A stretch of DNA of 64,000 nt. Source: Strigops habroptila (Eukaryota; Chordata; Aves; Psittaciformes; Psittacidae). This document shows, one piece after another, positions 40,030 through 51,199 of the stretch (position 1 is its first letter; every line of letters begins with the position of its first letter). The stretch is taken from the NCBI RefSeq assembly GCF_004027225.2, contig NC_044302.2:34053449-34117448 (forward strand). The letters run 5' to 3'. The translations under genes and the position numbers were made by a program. The notes beneath the pieces were generated by a model. The model saw nothing but the letters and a program-made list of their open reading frames with translations, was not told where the DNA came from and searched no databases.

Positions 40030-41216
40030 GCAGCTAAACCAAATGGCCAGTTTGTGACAATGTCTGTTGCCCCTGTAAGCAAAAGCAAACGAGAGGCACA
40101 AAGAGCAACCCGTGAAGCAAAGAAAGATGAAGACCCAATGCCATTACTACACGGAACAGCATTTGAACAAGAGTTACTACTACGTGGGTCAGAGGAAGAG
40201 GAAGAAGAGGAAGAGGTCACTTCTCGACCCCGGACCTCAACCGAGCTGCGGAATATGTGAAAAGATTTCACCCGTCTTGCAGGGGAGCACATTGTCACCT
40301 GGTTGCTCCGATGCTGGGACAATGGGGCCGACGGTCATGAACTAGAAGGTAGGGAAGCCAAGCAGCTGGGATCACTTGCTAAGGAAGGAGGAACTGGCGA
40401 AGCGATTGCAAGAGAGGAGCGAGCCCTCAGCCTTTGGAGGCGGCTCCTGGCAGCTGTGAAGGAAAGGTTTCCCTACAAAGATGATATTACAAGTCGCTCA
40501 GCCAACTGGACCACGATAGAGAAAGGCATCCAGTCCCTGAGGGAATCAGCCATTATAGAGATGATCTATCGCAGGCCAGATGCCAGGAACACATCCATAG
40601 ATCCAGATGAGTTGAATGTACACGACCCATGTGGCGGAAACTTACACAAAGTGCGCCATCATCATATGCCCACACATTGGCATCAATGACCTGGAATGAC
40701 GTAACACCACCAACAGTGGATTACCTGATTCATCAACTCGGAGAGTTCGAAGACAATCTCACCCCTTCCATCATTTCAGCTGTGGAAAAACTGTCCCAGG
40801 AGTTCAAACAATTGAGAGACGATTTATCCGATCTATCCAGCTCCCCATGTGTACCAACCCATGTCTCAGCTATTAACAGAAGGCGCCCTACTGCTCGAGA
40901 AAGAAAATATAGGAGGTACACTCCACGGGCCACCCTATGGTTTTACCTGTAGAGTCACGGAGAAGACATGAGAAAGTGGGATGGAAAACCTACCTCAGTT
41001 CTGGAGCAACGGGTGCGTAAACTGAAGAGGAAAACAATAGTCAAGGATGATCCTCCCAGGAAAGCTGCTGCTCCAGTCTCTGGTGAGCAGTTTCCCAGAT
41101 GAAGTGGAAGAGCTGATTTTACTCCAGCTCCTGTGATAAGGAATACTAATCCCTTTCTACAAGACAGAAGTGGAGAATTTTATGATCACTATTAGAGGGG
41201 CCCTGCCTCCAGCCAG

Positions 41217-41534
41217 GTGAAGGAGAGGGATAATCAGGTTTACTGGACTGTGTGGATCAGATGGCCTGGCACATCAGTCCCACAGAAGTATAAGGCTCTA
41301 GTAGATACCGGTGCACAGTGTACCCTGATGCCATCAAGGTATCAAGGGGTGAAACCCATTTATATTTCTAGAGTGACAGGAGGATCCCAACAGTTAACTG
41401 TACTGGAAGCTGAAATCAGCCTGACTGGGAGGAAGTGGCAAAAGCACCCCATTGTGACTGGTCCAGGGGCTCCATGCGTCCTTGGCATAGACTATCTCAG
41501 GAGAGGGTACTTCAAAGACCCAAAAGGGTACTGA
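41217..41534 (+). pseudogene. ERV aspartic protease region
   Basis: The translation contains the retroviral aspartic-protease active-site motif LVDTGAQ (41,298-41,318), followed about 65 residues later by a VLGIDYL segment typical of the second half of retropepsins, before frame loss at KDPKGY. It is in the same frame as the preceding gag segment, which would be consistent with gag-pro readthrough, but upstream stops make the copy dead. Retropepsins act as homodimers to cut the polyproteins. The frame ends at TGA 41,532; the next domain continues in another frame, so at least one indel lies near 41,520. Confidence 0.75.
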
Positions 41535-42640
41535 TGGGCTTTGGTATCGCTGCCTTGCGAACAGAGGAAATTAAGCAGCTGTCCACCTTACCCAGTCTCT
41601 CAGAGGGTCCTTCTATTGTGGGGTTGCTAAAGGTTGCAGAACAACAAGTGCCAACTGCGACCACAACAGTGCACCGGCGGCAATATCGCACCAACCGAGA
41701 CTCCTTGATTCCCATCCATAAGCTGATCCGTAGACTGGAGAGCCAAGGAGTGATCAGCAAGACCCGCTCACCCTTTAATAGCCCCATATGGCCAGTGCAA
41801 AAGTCTAATGGAGAGTGGAGGCTAACAGTAGACTATCGTGGCCTGAACGAAGTCACACCACCATTGAGTGCTGCTGCACCAGACATGCTAGAACTTCAAT
41901 ATGAACTGGAGTCAAAGGCAGCCAAGTGGTATGCCACAATTGATATTGCCAATGCATTTTTCTCAATCCCTTTGGCAGCAGAGTGCAGGCCACTGTTTGC
42001 TTTCACTTGGAGGGGCGTCCAGTACACTTGGAACCGACCGCCCCAGGGGTGGAAACACAGCCCTACCATCTGCCATGGATTGATCCAGACTGCACTGGAA
42101 CAGGGGCAAGCTCCAGAACACCTGCAGTACATTGATGACATCATCGTGTGGGGTGATACAGCAGAAGAAGTTTTTGAGAAAGGGAGCAAGATAATCCAAA
42201 TCCTGCTGAAGGCTGGTTTTGCCATAAAACGGAGTAAGGTCAAGGGACCTGCACAGGAGGTTCAATTTTTGGGAATAAAATGGCAAGATGGACGTCGCCA
42301 GGTCCCACAGATGTGATCAACAAGATAACAGCAATGTCTCCACCAACTAACAAGAAAGAAACACAAGCTTTCTTAGGTGTTGTGGGGTTCTGGAGAATGC
42401 ACATCCCAAATTACAGTCTGATTGTAAGCCCTCTCTATCACGTGACTCAGAAGAAGAATGATTTCAAATGGGGCCCTGAGCAACAACAAGCCTTTGAACA
42501 AATTAAACGAGAAATAGTTCATGCACTAGCCCTTGGACCAATCCAGGCCGGGCCAGATGTGAAAAATGTGTTCTATACCGCAGCTGAGGAGAATGGTCCT
42601 GCCTGGAGCCTCTGGCAGAAAGCTCTAGGGGAGACTTAAG
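41535..42640 (+). pseudogene. ERV reverse transcriptase region
   Basis: The largest intact piece (41,435-42,316, 293 codons) covers most of a retroviral RT. Landmarks are an LxSQGVI-type N-terminal motif, SPFNSPIWPV, WRLTVDYRGLN, ATIDIANAFFSIPL (first catalytic Asp), LFAFTW, RPPQGWKHSP, the catalytic YIDDIIVWG (42,128-42,154) and VQFLGIKW. After TGA 42,314 the thumb/connection continues one frame over (FLGVVGFWRMHIPNYS, then WGPEQQQAFEQIK) to TAA 42,637. The motif set and spacing fit ERVL/spumavirus-like RTs. The catalytic residues are present but the domain is split by an indel, so it is non-functional. Confidence 0.85.
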
Positions 42641-43360
42641 GTCGACCCCTTGGCTTTTGGAGTCGGGGATATAAAGGATCCAAGGCCAGCTATACTCCCA
42701 CTGAAAAAGAGATACTGGCAGCCTATGAAGGGGTTTGAGCTGCCTCAGAAGTGATCGGAACTGAAGCGCAGCTCCTCCTGGCACCCCGGTTGCCTGTGCT
42801 GGGCTGGATGTTCAAAGGCAGGGTCTCCTCTACACATCATGCAACTGATGCTACATGGAGTAAGTGGGCTGCACTAATTACACAATGAGCTCAAATAGGA
42901 AATCGCAGTCGTCCAGGAATTCTAGAAGTCATCATGGACTGGCCAGAGGGCAAAGATTTTGGGATGTCACCAGAAGAGGAGGTGACGCGTGCTGAAGAGG
43001 CCCCACCATATAATGAACTGTCAGAGAGTGAAAAGCAATATGCCTTGTTTACTGATGGGTCCTGCCGTATTGTGGGAAAGCATCGGAGATGAAAGGCAGC
43101 TGTGTGGAGTGCCCTGCGACAAGTTGCAGAAACTGCTGAAGGAGAGGGTGAATAGAGTCAGTTTGCAGAGGTGAAAGCCATCCAGCTGGCCTTGGACATT
43201 GCTGAACGAGAAAAATGGCCAGTACTTTACCTCTATACTGACTCATGGATGGTGGCAAATGCCCTGTGGGGGTGGTTGCAGCAATGGAAGCAGAGCAACT
43301 GGCAACGCAGAAGTAAACCCATCTGGGCTGCTGCATTGTGGCAAGATATCGCTGCTCGGG
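42640..43360 (+). pseudogene. ERV connection and RNase H region
   Basis: This continues the RT frame with stops at TGA 42,736, TGA 42,886, TGA 43,090 and TAG 43,153. The RNase H core is recognisable: FTDGSC near 43,048 (first Asp), AEVKAIQLALD (Glu) near 43,170 and YTDSWMVANAL (second Asp) near 43,235. It would degrade the RNA strand during reverse transcription. The frame ends abruptly after LWQDIAARV at about 43,360, where sequence switches to LTR. The rest of pol, including all of integrase, is deleted. At least two of the stops lie where a Trp codon (TGG) is the likely ancestor, an inference from context. Confidence 0.8.
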
Positions 43361-43361
43361 T

Positions 43362-43620
43362 CTGGCTGGGTATCGGTCAGCCGGTGGTGAGCAATTGTAT
43401 CCTCTCCCCTTGTTATTTCCCTTATCATTATTATCATTGGTGGTAGCTGTAGTGGTTTTGTATTATACCTTAGTTACGGGACTGCTCTTATCTCAACCCG
43501 TGGGAGTTACATTCTTTTGATTCTCCTCCCCATACCTCCGGGAGCCAAGGGAGGAAGAAGAGGGGGAGTGAGAGAGCGGCTGCGTGGTTCCGAGTTACTG
43601 GCTTGGCTCAAACCACGACA
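43362..43620 (+). mobile_element. 3' LTR remnant of the ERV, 5'-truncated
   Basis: It runs from CTGGGTATCGGTCAGCCGGT and GGTGAGCAATTGT through a T/A-rich ATTATTATCATT part and CTCTTATCTCAACCCGTGGG. It continues with GATTCTCCTCCCCATACC to a terminus GTGAGAGAGCGGCTGCGTGG...CACGACA. These blocks are familiar from the U3/R-U5 end of avian ERVL LTRs. The TG-starting 5' part of the LTR and a polypurine tract are absent, because the segment joins RNase H directly. Confidence 0.75.
43555..43620. repeat. Right terminal inverted repeat of the ERV
   Basis: Reverse complement of the left terminus at 37,992-38,057 with about 89% identity by eye. Ends ...GGCTCAAACCACGACA. This is the normal orientation for an LTR 3' end, so the left copy is the inverted one. 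Confidence 0.85.
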
Positions 43621-43625
43621 GCAGT
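43621..43625. repeat. Target-site duplication, right copy (GCAGT)
   Basis: Exact match to 37,987-37,991, directly abutting the CACGACA terminus. Confidence 0.75.
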
Positions 43626-46600
43626 TAATACATTTGCGCAAAATGGAGCTCTGTTTCCTGTGTTCAATAGCCAGGCTCAGACTGACAATCTGTTTACGGC
43701 GTTCGTTAGGGCCTTGCTCACTCTTAGCCACAAATATGTAGTTGATCATAGTCATGGTCACCTTCCTCTGTTAAAAATAGTACATATCAATCATATGGGT
43801 TTTTGCCTGTGCAAAGGCTTTTCAACCATATATATGTACCCACACCTAGCCCTCTGCCCAAACAAGTTTGTCACAGTATCTTTCCGTGCCACTTATCCTA
43901 CATTGCTACCTAATGACGGAATGCTTTCAAGTTTATTTACTAAGAAATGACTGGCTTCTAGGGCTGGGCAAAAGGGAAAGAGTACCCTGGATCACTAGGA
44001 AGAGCCAATGTATTTCCTTCATTCTACCGTGTTTTCCCACCCTTTCCTGCTCCCACTCCATTCAACAACTGTGTTTCAAAAGATTCAACTTCTGCCCCTA
44101 GGTTTTCATTTTTATTCTTAATGGTGGAGTTAACAATACCCTGAAAATACATAAGCAAATTACACAGCTTGATACATAAAACACAGTATGTGAGTGTGTG
44201 TGTGTGAGTGTGTGAGTATATTTGTTAGTAGCTGGATTAGAGGACTGTCTACAAGACATACTTTGAGTGATAACATAGTGTTTAAATTCTGTTCTTTTCA
44301 GCATGCCCTACAGACAGAACAGCTATTAGATATGTTACCTTCTCTTTTAATTTAGTTGGAGACAGACCAGAAATTAAAAGCCAGGGATCACAGCATGGCA
44401 TCAGGTGCCCAATTCATAAAGTTTCTCTCTGTTTATTGCTAGATTTCAAACACTTGCATTGTTTCTTACTTACCCTTTACAACTAACAGTAGATACTCTG
44501 AGGTTAGATGAGACATGGTGTTTTCCCGGCTTGGTATCACTCACCGTGTATATGCAATAAGCAGTTTATTATGTTGATGTAAACAGCTCCCAAATCTGGT
44601 GTGTTAATATTTCTTGCCTAATTTTTCTAAACGGAAACTGCTTGCCCAGTGAGTCATTCTGTGTTTTCTCCCTCCTTCAGAAGATTTTTCTTGGCAGTCT
44701 TCACACCCTAATGCTGTACCACAAGAATGGCTTTCTTTTTTCCACTTCTCTGTAGGATGCCCAATTAAGACATTTCTTTGTTTTGGGTTGTTTGTTTGTT
44801 TGTTTGTTTTCCCCAAACTGTGTCACAAGATTGCACTTATTTTCTTTCTGCATTTCTGAAAACATCATGTTTTCCAATTCCTCAATCACAGATTTAGTGT
44901 CTGGGATACATATTCCGAGTACTTGTCCTGGATTACAGCTGTCCCTGCTCCTGCAGATACAGCAGGTGCTTCGCATGACAGAGGTGTGTATTTTCATTCT
45001 TGTCTCGTCAACAGCAACTTCTTCAGACTTCACAATTTATTCGGAAGAGCAATAGGGAAATACAGAGATCTTTTAATGTATTCAGCCTCCTGAAGCACAA
45101 GCAGCTAGAAAGCTGCATTACATCTCAAAATAGAAGAGTTTTGTTATTCCTTAGTGTATTAAACCACACATTTAAGAGAGTTATCAATTGCCTGAGAGAG
45201 CTGAAACTAGAGTAGTGGCTGCGATCTTTAATTTACTCCTTTGTGATTTTCTTGTTTTAATTATGTTTGAAACAAAGTAAACAGCTTTTGTGATGGCTTC
45301 TGGATAAGTTTTCACTGAAAGGATGCAAAAAAAAGAACAGTGACAAGACATAATACTGCCACGGATAACTTGCTCCATGATACTGTTTGTGTGTCAGGTA
45401 TAAAACCACATAAAAAAGGATCTACCAATTTCATAGCAAGGTTATTACCCCTTGATGAAAATTTTAAAAATAGTTTAAAAATAGCTTGGTCATTTATAAT
45501 CAGAAAGAATTTTTTTTCTCTTCTCTTCTCTTTGACAATATTAGGCATAACACCAAGTAAACTACCATATGGAGAAGATGGCAAGAAAGTCACATAAGTT
45601 CTATGTTGATTTATTTTAGTGTGCACTGAAGATCAAAGGTCCTCTTTTGTTTCCGTGACTGTCCATCCATGTAAATAGAATAAATCTTTTTAAAAGCACT
45701 CAACTGTGGCTTCTTTCAAATCACCGTTTTGTTGTAATTTTTATTTCATTCTTTTAATGAAAAGCAGTTTTACTATAATAAATTCCTTTATTTTGCCTGA
45801 AATGCATGTGATATCATCTGTTTGTCTGATTCATATAGAAACCAGTAACTAGTCCAAGGTTCCAGTCCTTCTTACCTGAAGCAGCTTTTAACTCCTACTT
45901 TGAGAGCAAGGCTGCTGTCAATGGCCCAGTTTCAGGCCTGATCTTCACCATGTGTGCAGTGAACTGTGGCAGGCAAACTCACAATGAGCAGTGGGGCACA
46001 GCCCTGAAGGACAGGTTTGGACAAAGGTCAAAATTCAGGTAAATGGGTTGTGGTATCTCCAAGTGGAAAAAAATATAGAAGGAATAGCAGCTACTCAGGA
46101 TCCAAACCAAGCTCGAACTGAGCATTTTTACTGAGAATGCCAGCAATCTGACAACAGGACAGTGCAGGAAGGTGTTGGCTAAGAGAGAAAAGGTGAGCAC
46201 ACAGGTCTTTTAAGCAGGTGTTTCTTTGTTTACTTGTTTTACATTGCTTATCTACATGGGCATTGCCTGACACCTGCTCCCTACCTAGGTCCAGCACTCC
46301 TAGGTATAGTAAACATGTAATAAACCCTTGCTATAAAATTCATCAGAGGGTAAAATGCTCAGTGTTCCTTCTAAGAGTGCCATTATCGTGACCTTACAAC
46401 ATTTCACTTTTTGACACTAAAGAGTAGTAGGCTTTTAGCAGTTGTGGCTACAGACAAGTACAAAGAGGGCTCTGGTCCTCAGGACCTTACAGCTTCTCTA
46501 TACCTCGCCAAAAGTGAGACCTTAAAGCGATCTCCCTTCAGCACCATTCAACCGGAGAAGGAAGGAGCGGGGATTGTCCTTCCCTGCCTCAGCTCATGAA

Positions 46601-49600
46601 AACAATGCTGCCTTGACTTAAAGCCCACAGTGCTCGGTACCTTGTAAATACTTGCCAGTCACTTGGTCCCTAAAGGACAAAACAAAGTGGCAGCTTCAGA
46701 TTCAAATGGAAATGTTGCTGGAGAGTATATGAATTAACGATCAGTATTCAAAAGTTGAAGGTCTGTCCGCAGCAAAAAACCTTGAGCTTCCTTAAATGAA
46801 GCATGTAAGAGGTGGCTGTAGCACAAAGCATAGATAAAACACCTGCTTTCTGCAAAGCTATCTGAAAGATCTGCATGTCCCATCACACAAATTTTGGTGG
46901 TAAAGGAAAATGAAGGGGAGGGAGGCATGCACTGCCTGCTGCTGTCAATGGAGTCCCCTGCTAGGAAAGGTTGTTATATTAACCACTTCACTCTTTTGTA
47001 CCAATCTCTTTATCTGTTCCTCTTAAACACTTTATCGTTCATGGATGCAAAAATCCCATCATTAAACCAGCATAAATATTAATATGGTGTGCATTTAATT
47101 TAGCCACCTGGCAAAACTTCACTGGAGTACAGGAGTTTCAAGGAAATCTGGCTAATGAGACCAGAGGACAGGAAGTGTGCATGGGTTTTCCTTTCTTTTT
47201 ACCTGCAAATAAAATGCAGAATAACTGATTAAATAAACAAAAAAAAAGGGGCACATATTCACTAGGAAGAATGATGCGCAAACTTGTTTTGGCTTTTGTT
47301 TCAAGCGGAACACAAGGCCTCTTGTAATGAAGCATGTGAAAGAACCAGGATATTGTAAAACTAATGTACAAAGCTTGATAAGCATCGCTGCATGGGTTCA
47401 TCGGCTTTTCCTCACATTCAATGTCTAACCATTAATACTGGGCATGATCCACCAACCCATTTTAAAGCAGAGCAGCCATCCCTCTTTTTTGCAGTCCTCC
47501 TAAACTGACATGTAGCTAAAAAAGTCATTTTATCTGTGCTTTGCATTACTGATTCAGCTTCAGGATTTTTTTGATGGCAAAGATACAGTAACAAAAACTT
47601 ACTCCCAAACCCAAGTTTAAAAACCACCATTAAAGGATTCGCTACACAGAGCGCTCAGCAACAGGGGGAGACCTCTCACAACGGCCCGATTCTTCAAAAT
47701 CCTGAGCTGCCAGCTCCGCATAAACAGCTCCAGATATAGCCTTGGAGAAGCCCTGGCAATTGCAAAGTTTCCAAGCTTTTCCTGTGTTAGAATGGCAAGA
47801 TGGGGTGCATGTTTTTAAGTGCTAGTGGGTTTTCAAAACTGATCAATGTTGGCCTGGTTGAACGGTAACTGTCTCCCTGACTTCCACAGCAAAGCTTGAC
47901 CAGAGAACCACTTCTAGAAAACACAATCTGTCACCTTGCAGGTTTTCTTTTTAATGCTTATATGAATTTCAACAAATAAGCAAGACTTTTACTCGTGGGC
48001 AGTTTACACCAGTAGCCATTTCCTTGGCTCAAAGTCTGCTGTATACTTCCCACTGCTGCTTAGCCATCTGTGACTGAATGAGCTCTTTCTTCCCCACCCT
48101 TTTCTCCATCGCCATTGTACCAGAAGGACTGGGATACAGGCAGCGCAATGTAAAGCACAGCATGCCAAGTTTCCACTGAAGCATTCACACACAGCCAAGG
48201 GCCTGATTCTTCTGATCCTCCTCAGGCAAGAGCAGTTGCTGCAGGACCACAGCTTGCCATTTGCAATATGTAGCACTCAATTTATTCCCAATACCCAAGT
48301 ATAAAAAGATCAGAAATTTAGGGTTGTGAATTTAGGGTTAAAGGTGCTTTACTTTTGTTGCATTCAGTTTCTAGACTTCTTATTCTTTTGTTTTGCAATA
48401 GGTGAAGTGACAGTGAGGCAAGAAAAACAAAACAAACAATAAAAAAAAAAAAACAAAACAAAAACAAACCACCAAGAAACTTCCTAAACTTCTTGGGCTA
48501 GGTGGTCAGAGATTAGTTGAACGTTTACTTAAAATTCTGCAAGTAACAGTACATGAAAATGAAAGGCACAATTGGTTCTCAGCAATAGAAGGAACAGAGG
48601 AATGTTTATACCTACAGTATCCTATTCATTTATTTGACCTTTCCTTTTACAAATACCACTCAGACAAAAACTTCAGTTTTGAAAAAGCAGTTTTGTCTGA
48701 GGATAAAGAAATGTGTTTAAATGTTAAAATTAGTACTGGAAAATGTATATTGCTAAGTGGGCAAGTGTGTCCCACAATATAGCACTTAGAGCATGCTTTG
48801 AACATAAGAACTCATAGATGTGTGTAAGAATTTACTCGAGATTGTATATACAGAAAGAGGTACCTTCCTTCTTTCCTTTACTTCAGAGATACATTACAGT
48901 GTGCACAAGCATCTAGAAATCACTTTATCCTCTTGATCTTGAATGCAGTATGCTTTCATAAAGTTCTAGGCAAAACAAAATTCTTCTTTCCCTCCAAGAA
49001 GACATCTAGGTTGCTGCCCTGCAATATCTTGTATTTATATTCCTCCTTGTGTAACTAACTAACTGACATGAGGCAGTTAGAATGAGAACTTGCTTGAAGA
49101 ACCATCATAGGAAAAATGAGTGTTTCAAGATGTGCTGGTGACTGCAAGAGTTATCCTGTGGTCTGAATTCTCCCAAATTAAATATGACTGACATCTGACA
49201 GCTATCAGATTTATCTGTGGGGGAGGGAACCAACAAAAAAGCCTGCTTAGTTCTTCAACATTTTTGCAATATCACTTCCAATTTGAATTTCCTTCAAAGG
49301 ATATTTTGCATCAAAAACCCATTTTGTTTTAAAAGCTTCTATGTGGTCTAGGAGAAAATGTTAACAAAAATTTTAAATTGGTGATACTTCAGCTTGTTTT
49401 GATTCATAGCAGCAAATCGAAATGGTGCTGAAAGCAAACAAACATAAATAGCTGTCTCATACAAGAGCTGCCTGTTTTGCAGGCCTTACAGTGAAGATAG
49501 AGACATGATTTGGGCTCTTAGGCATACACTGTAAACCAAAGTTAAATCGTGTTTTAAACTAAACTTCCTAGTAAGGGTAAATGCTAACAGAAATAAGAGC

Positions 49601-50980
49601 TCTAAGGAAGGGGGCACTTTTCAATTCTGTGCTGTTAAAACCTGTAAAAATTTAACTATCCTAGCTGGTTGCCACATCTCTAACGTATATAAATCAAAGG
49701 TTTGTCTTGAATGAATACAACCACTTTGGCATACAACCATATGATAGTGGTAAAATACATGTCTGAATATTCCTAAAAATGCCCTCAGTGGTACTCTGGG
49801 AGCAGTATTACTCTGCAGAAGGAAAGATGAGGGAGCACAAAGGCCTATTGTGCATGCTGATGCAGAAAAATGAAATCAAATACCATTCTCTGCAAAAGCA
49901 GAGTGTCTTCTGAGCAAAGGCTATTAAGTATGTCAGACTGAAGGATATTTTCTGGACGTGGCTATTATGTTAAGACATACTGAACATGTGTCACTTATAA
50001 CTCTGCCCTGGTTGTAACATCACAGCTCCAGAGGAAAAAAGTCTAGTTCATCAATTCTTTGTATCAAATACTCACACTTCTCTTCTCAGCAAGCTGTCAC
50101 TTCTCATTTGTAAAGAAGGTTAGAGTAAGTTATAATTAGTACTTGCTGCCCTGTCAACTAATTAAATGTAATAAAAAGCTTTCAGTGAGTTTAATTCTAC
50201 CATGGTGTAATTACAGCTGAGTTTTGAATGCATGGTGCATGTATTATAGGTTTTGGTATGTGCCCCCCACCTTCTGCAACCAAAATCTTCAGGTTAAACC
50301 CATCATATGATTAGTAAGTGGACACTGTCAAAGACAACCATTTCAGACCTAAATACAAATCAACACCAAATCAGTCTTGTGCATTTTTAGAGGCACCACC
50401 GTCAGCCTGTAGCGGTGAGGGTGGAAGTAAGGAAGAGGAGAAACAGCCAGCCAGTTGCTTGCTTCCCCATTCTTCCTTATCTCTTCAGGAGGCACCCTTG
50501 CTCAAATTCTCCCATCCACAAAGCTCCCACTGCTCTGATCGCTTTTCATCCTTTTTGTAAAGAAAAACACGGCTGAGATTTCAAACCCACTTCCAACCCC
50601 ACCCCTTTGTCAGTCTGAGGGGCATCCTGGGTACAGGAGCACCTTATGCAACTGCCCTGTTTGCATGCCCTTGGAGCTGGCTCTATTCCTCAAGAATCCA
50701 GAGTTAGATGATGCCACACCCAGGGGAGAAAGCATGACTGCTCAGGAGGCCCAGAGCAGGGCAAAAGTGATGATGGAAACCACGTAATGCTTCAGCACAT
50801 GGTTGGCATAATTCCTTACACTCCTAAGTATCTGGAAGAGCTATGAACACATGAAAAAAACCCATGAAAAGCAGCCAGGCTTTAGATCAGCCAGGATGTT
50901 GGTAGTAACAGCTCTGGATAGTCAGTTGTTGCGTCCACTGTATTCTTCACACTTTCCCACTCATACTCCTCATTGCTTGC
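43626..50980. other. Noncoding sequence
   Basis: Gene-desert sequence between the ERV and EFNA5. It contains a GT/GA-GT microsatellite (44,188-44,218), TTTG units (44,789-44,810) and an A-rich patch (48,420-48,475). No coding gene or transposon body is recognised. Confidence 0.5.
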
Positions 50981-51125
50981 CCCGTCCCTGGAAACATTCA
51001 AGGTCAGGCTGGACAGGAGTCTCAGCAACTTGATGTAGTTGAAGATGTCCCAGCTCATTGCAGGAGGTTGGAACTAGATGACCTTTAAAGGCCCCTTCCA
51101 ACCCAAACTGTTCTATGATTCTATG
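50981..51125 (+). mobile_element. CR1 LINE 3' fragment
   Basis: CCCGTCCCTGGAAACATTCA, AGGTCAGGCTGGACAGG, GTTGGAACTAGATGACCTTT, CCCTTCCAACCCAAACTGTT and CTATGATTCTATG form the last roughly 145 bp of an avian CR1 in sense orientation, tail at 51,125. It lies about 75 bp beyond the inferred EFNA5 polyadenylation site and points towards it. Confidence 0.95.
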
Positions 51126-51199
51126 TAAGGTAGGTACGATAAGCCCCCAAAATAAATATGTAATTAATTGAACAAAAACACAGCCTAAGAGAACCAATT

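Larger units (their letters stand above)
38772..41195 (+). pseudogene. ERV gag, degenerate
   Basis: A gag-like reading frame begins at ATG 38,772 and continues without homology break to the protease, but is broken several times. The first part (38,772-about 39,415) carries TGA at 39,177. The frame then shifts by one and stays open through a Thr/Ala/Pro-rich repeat region (39,418-40,257) to TGA 40,258. It resumes in the same frame (to about 40,620), with a Trp-rich segment containing RCWDNGA and LSLWRRLL. A second shift leads to a frame open to TAG 40,950, then TGA 41,100 and TAG 41,193 before protease. Gag would form the structural capsid polyprotein. I see no CCHC zinc knuckle in any segment. 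Assignment rests on position, the leader and primer site upstream, pro-pol downstream, and resemblance to avian ERVL gag. It is not functional. Confidence 0.7.
37992..43620 (+). mobile_element. Defective ERVL-like endogenous retrovirus, inverted termini
   Basis: A 5,629-bp unit delimited by TGTCATGG... and ...CCACGACA and flanked by GCAGT duplications. Its order on the plus strand is: terminal repeat (left copy), 471 bp of unassigned sequence, Lys-type primer binding site (38,529), leader, gag, protease, reverse transcriptase, RNase H, LTR-like 3' segment, terminal repeat (inverted right copy). Integrase, env and any polypurine tract are missing: RNase H runs into the 3' LTR segment near 43,361. 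The reading frame changes about four times and carries at least ten in-frame stops, so it cannot make functional polyproteins. The pol motifs and gag layout fit the avian ERVL-like group. The termini are inverted copies, not direct LTRs, which is unusual. Confidence 0.85.
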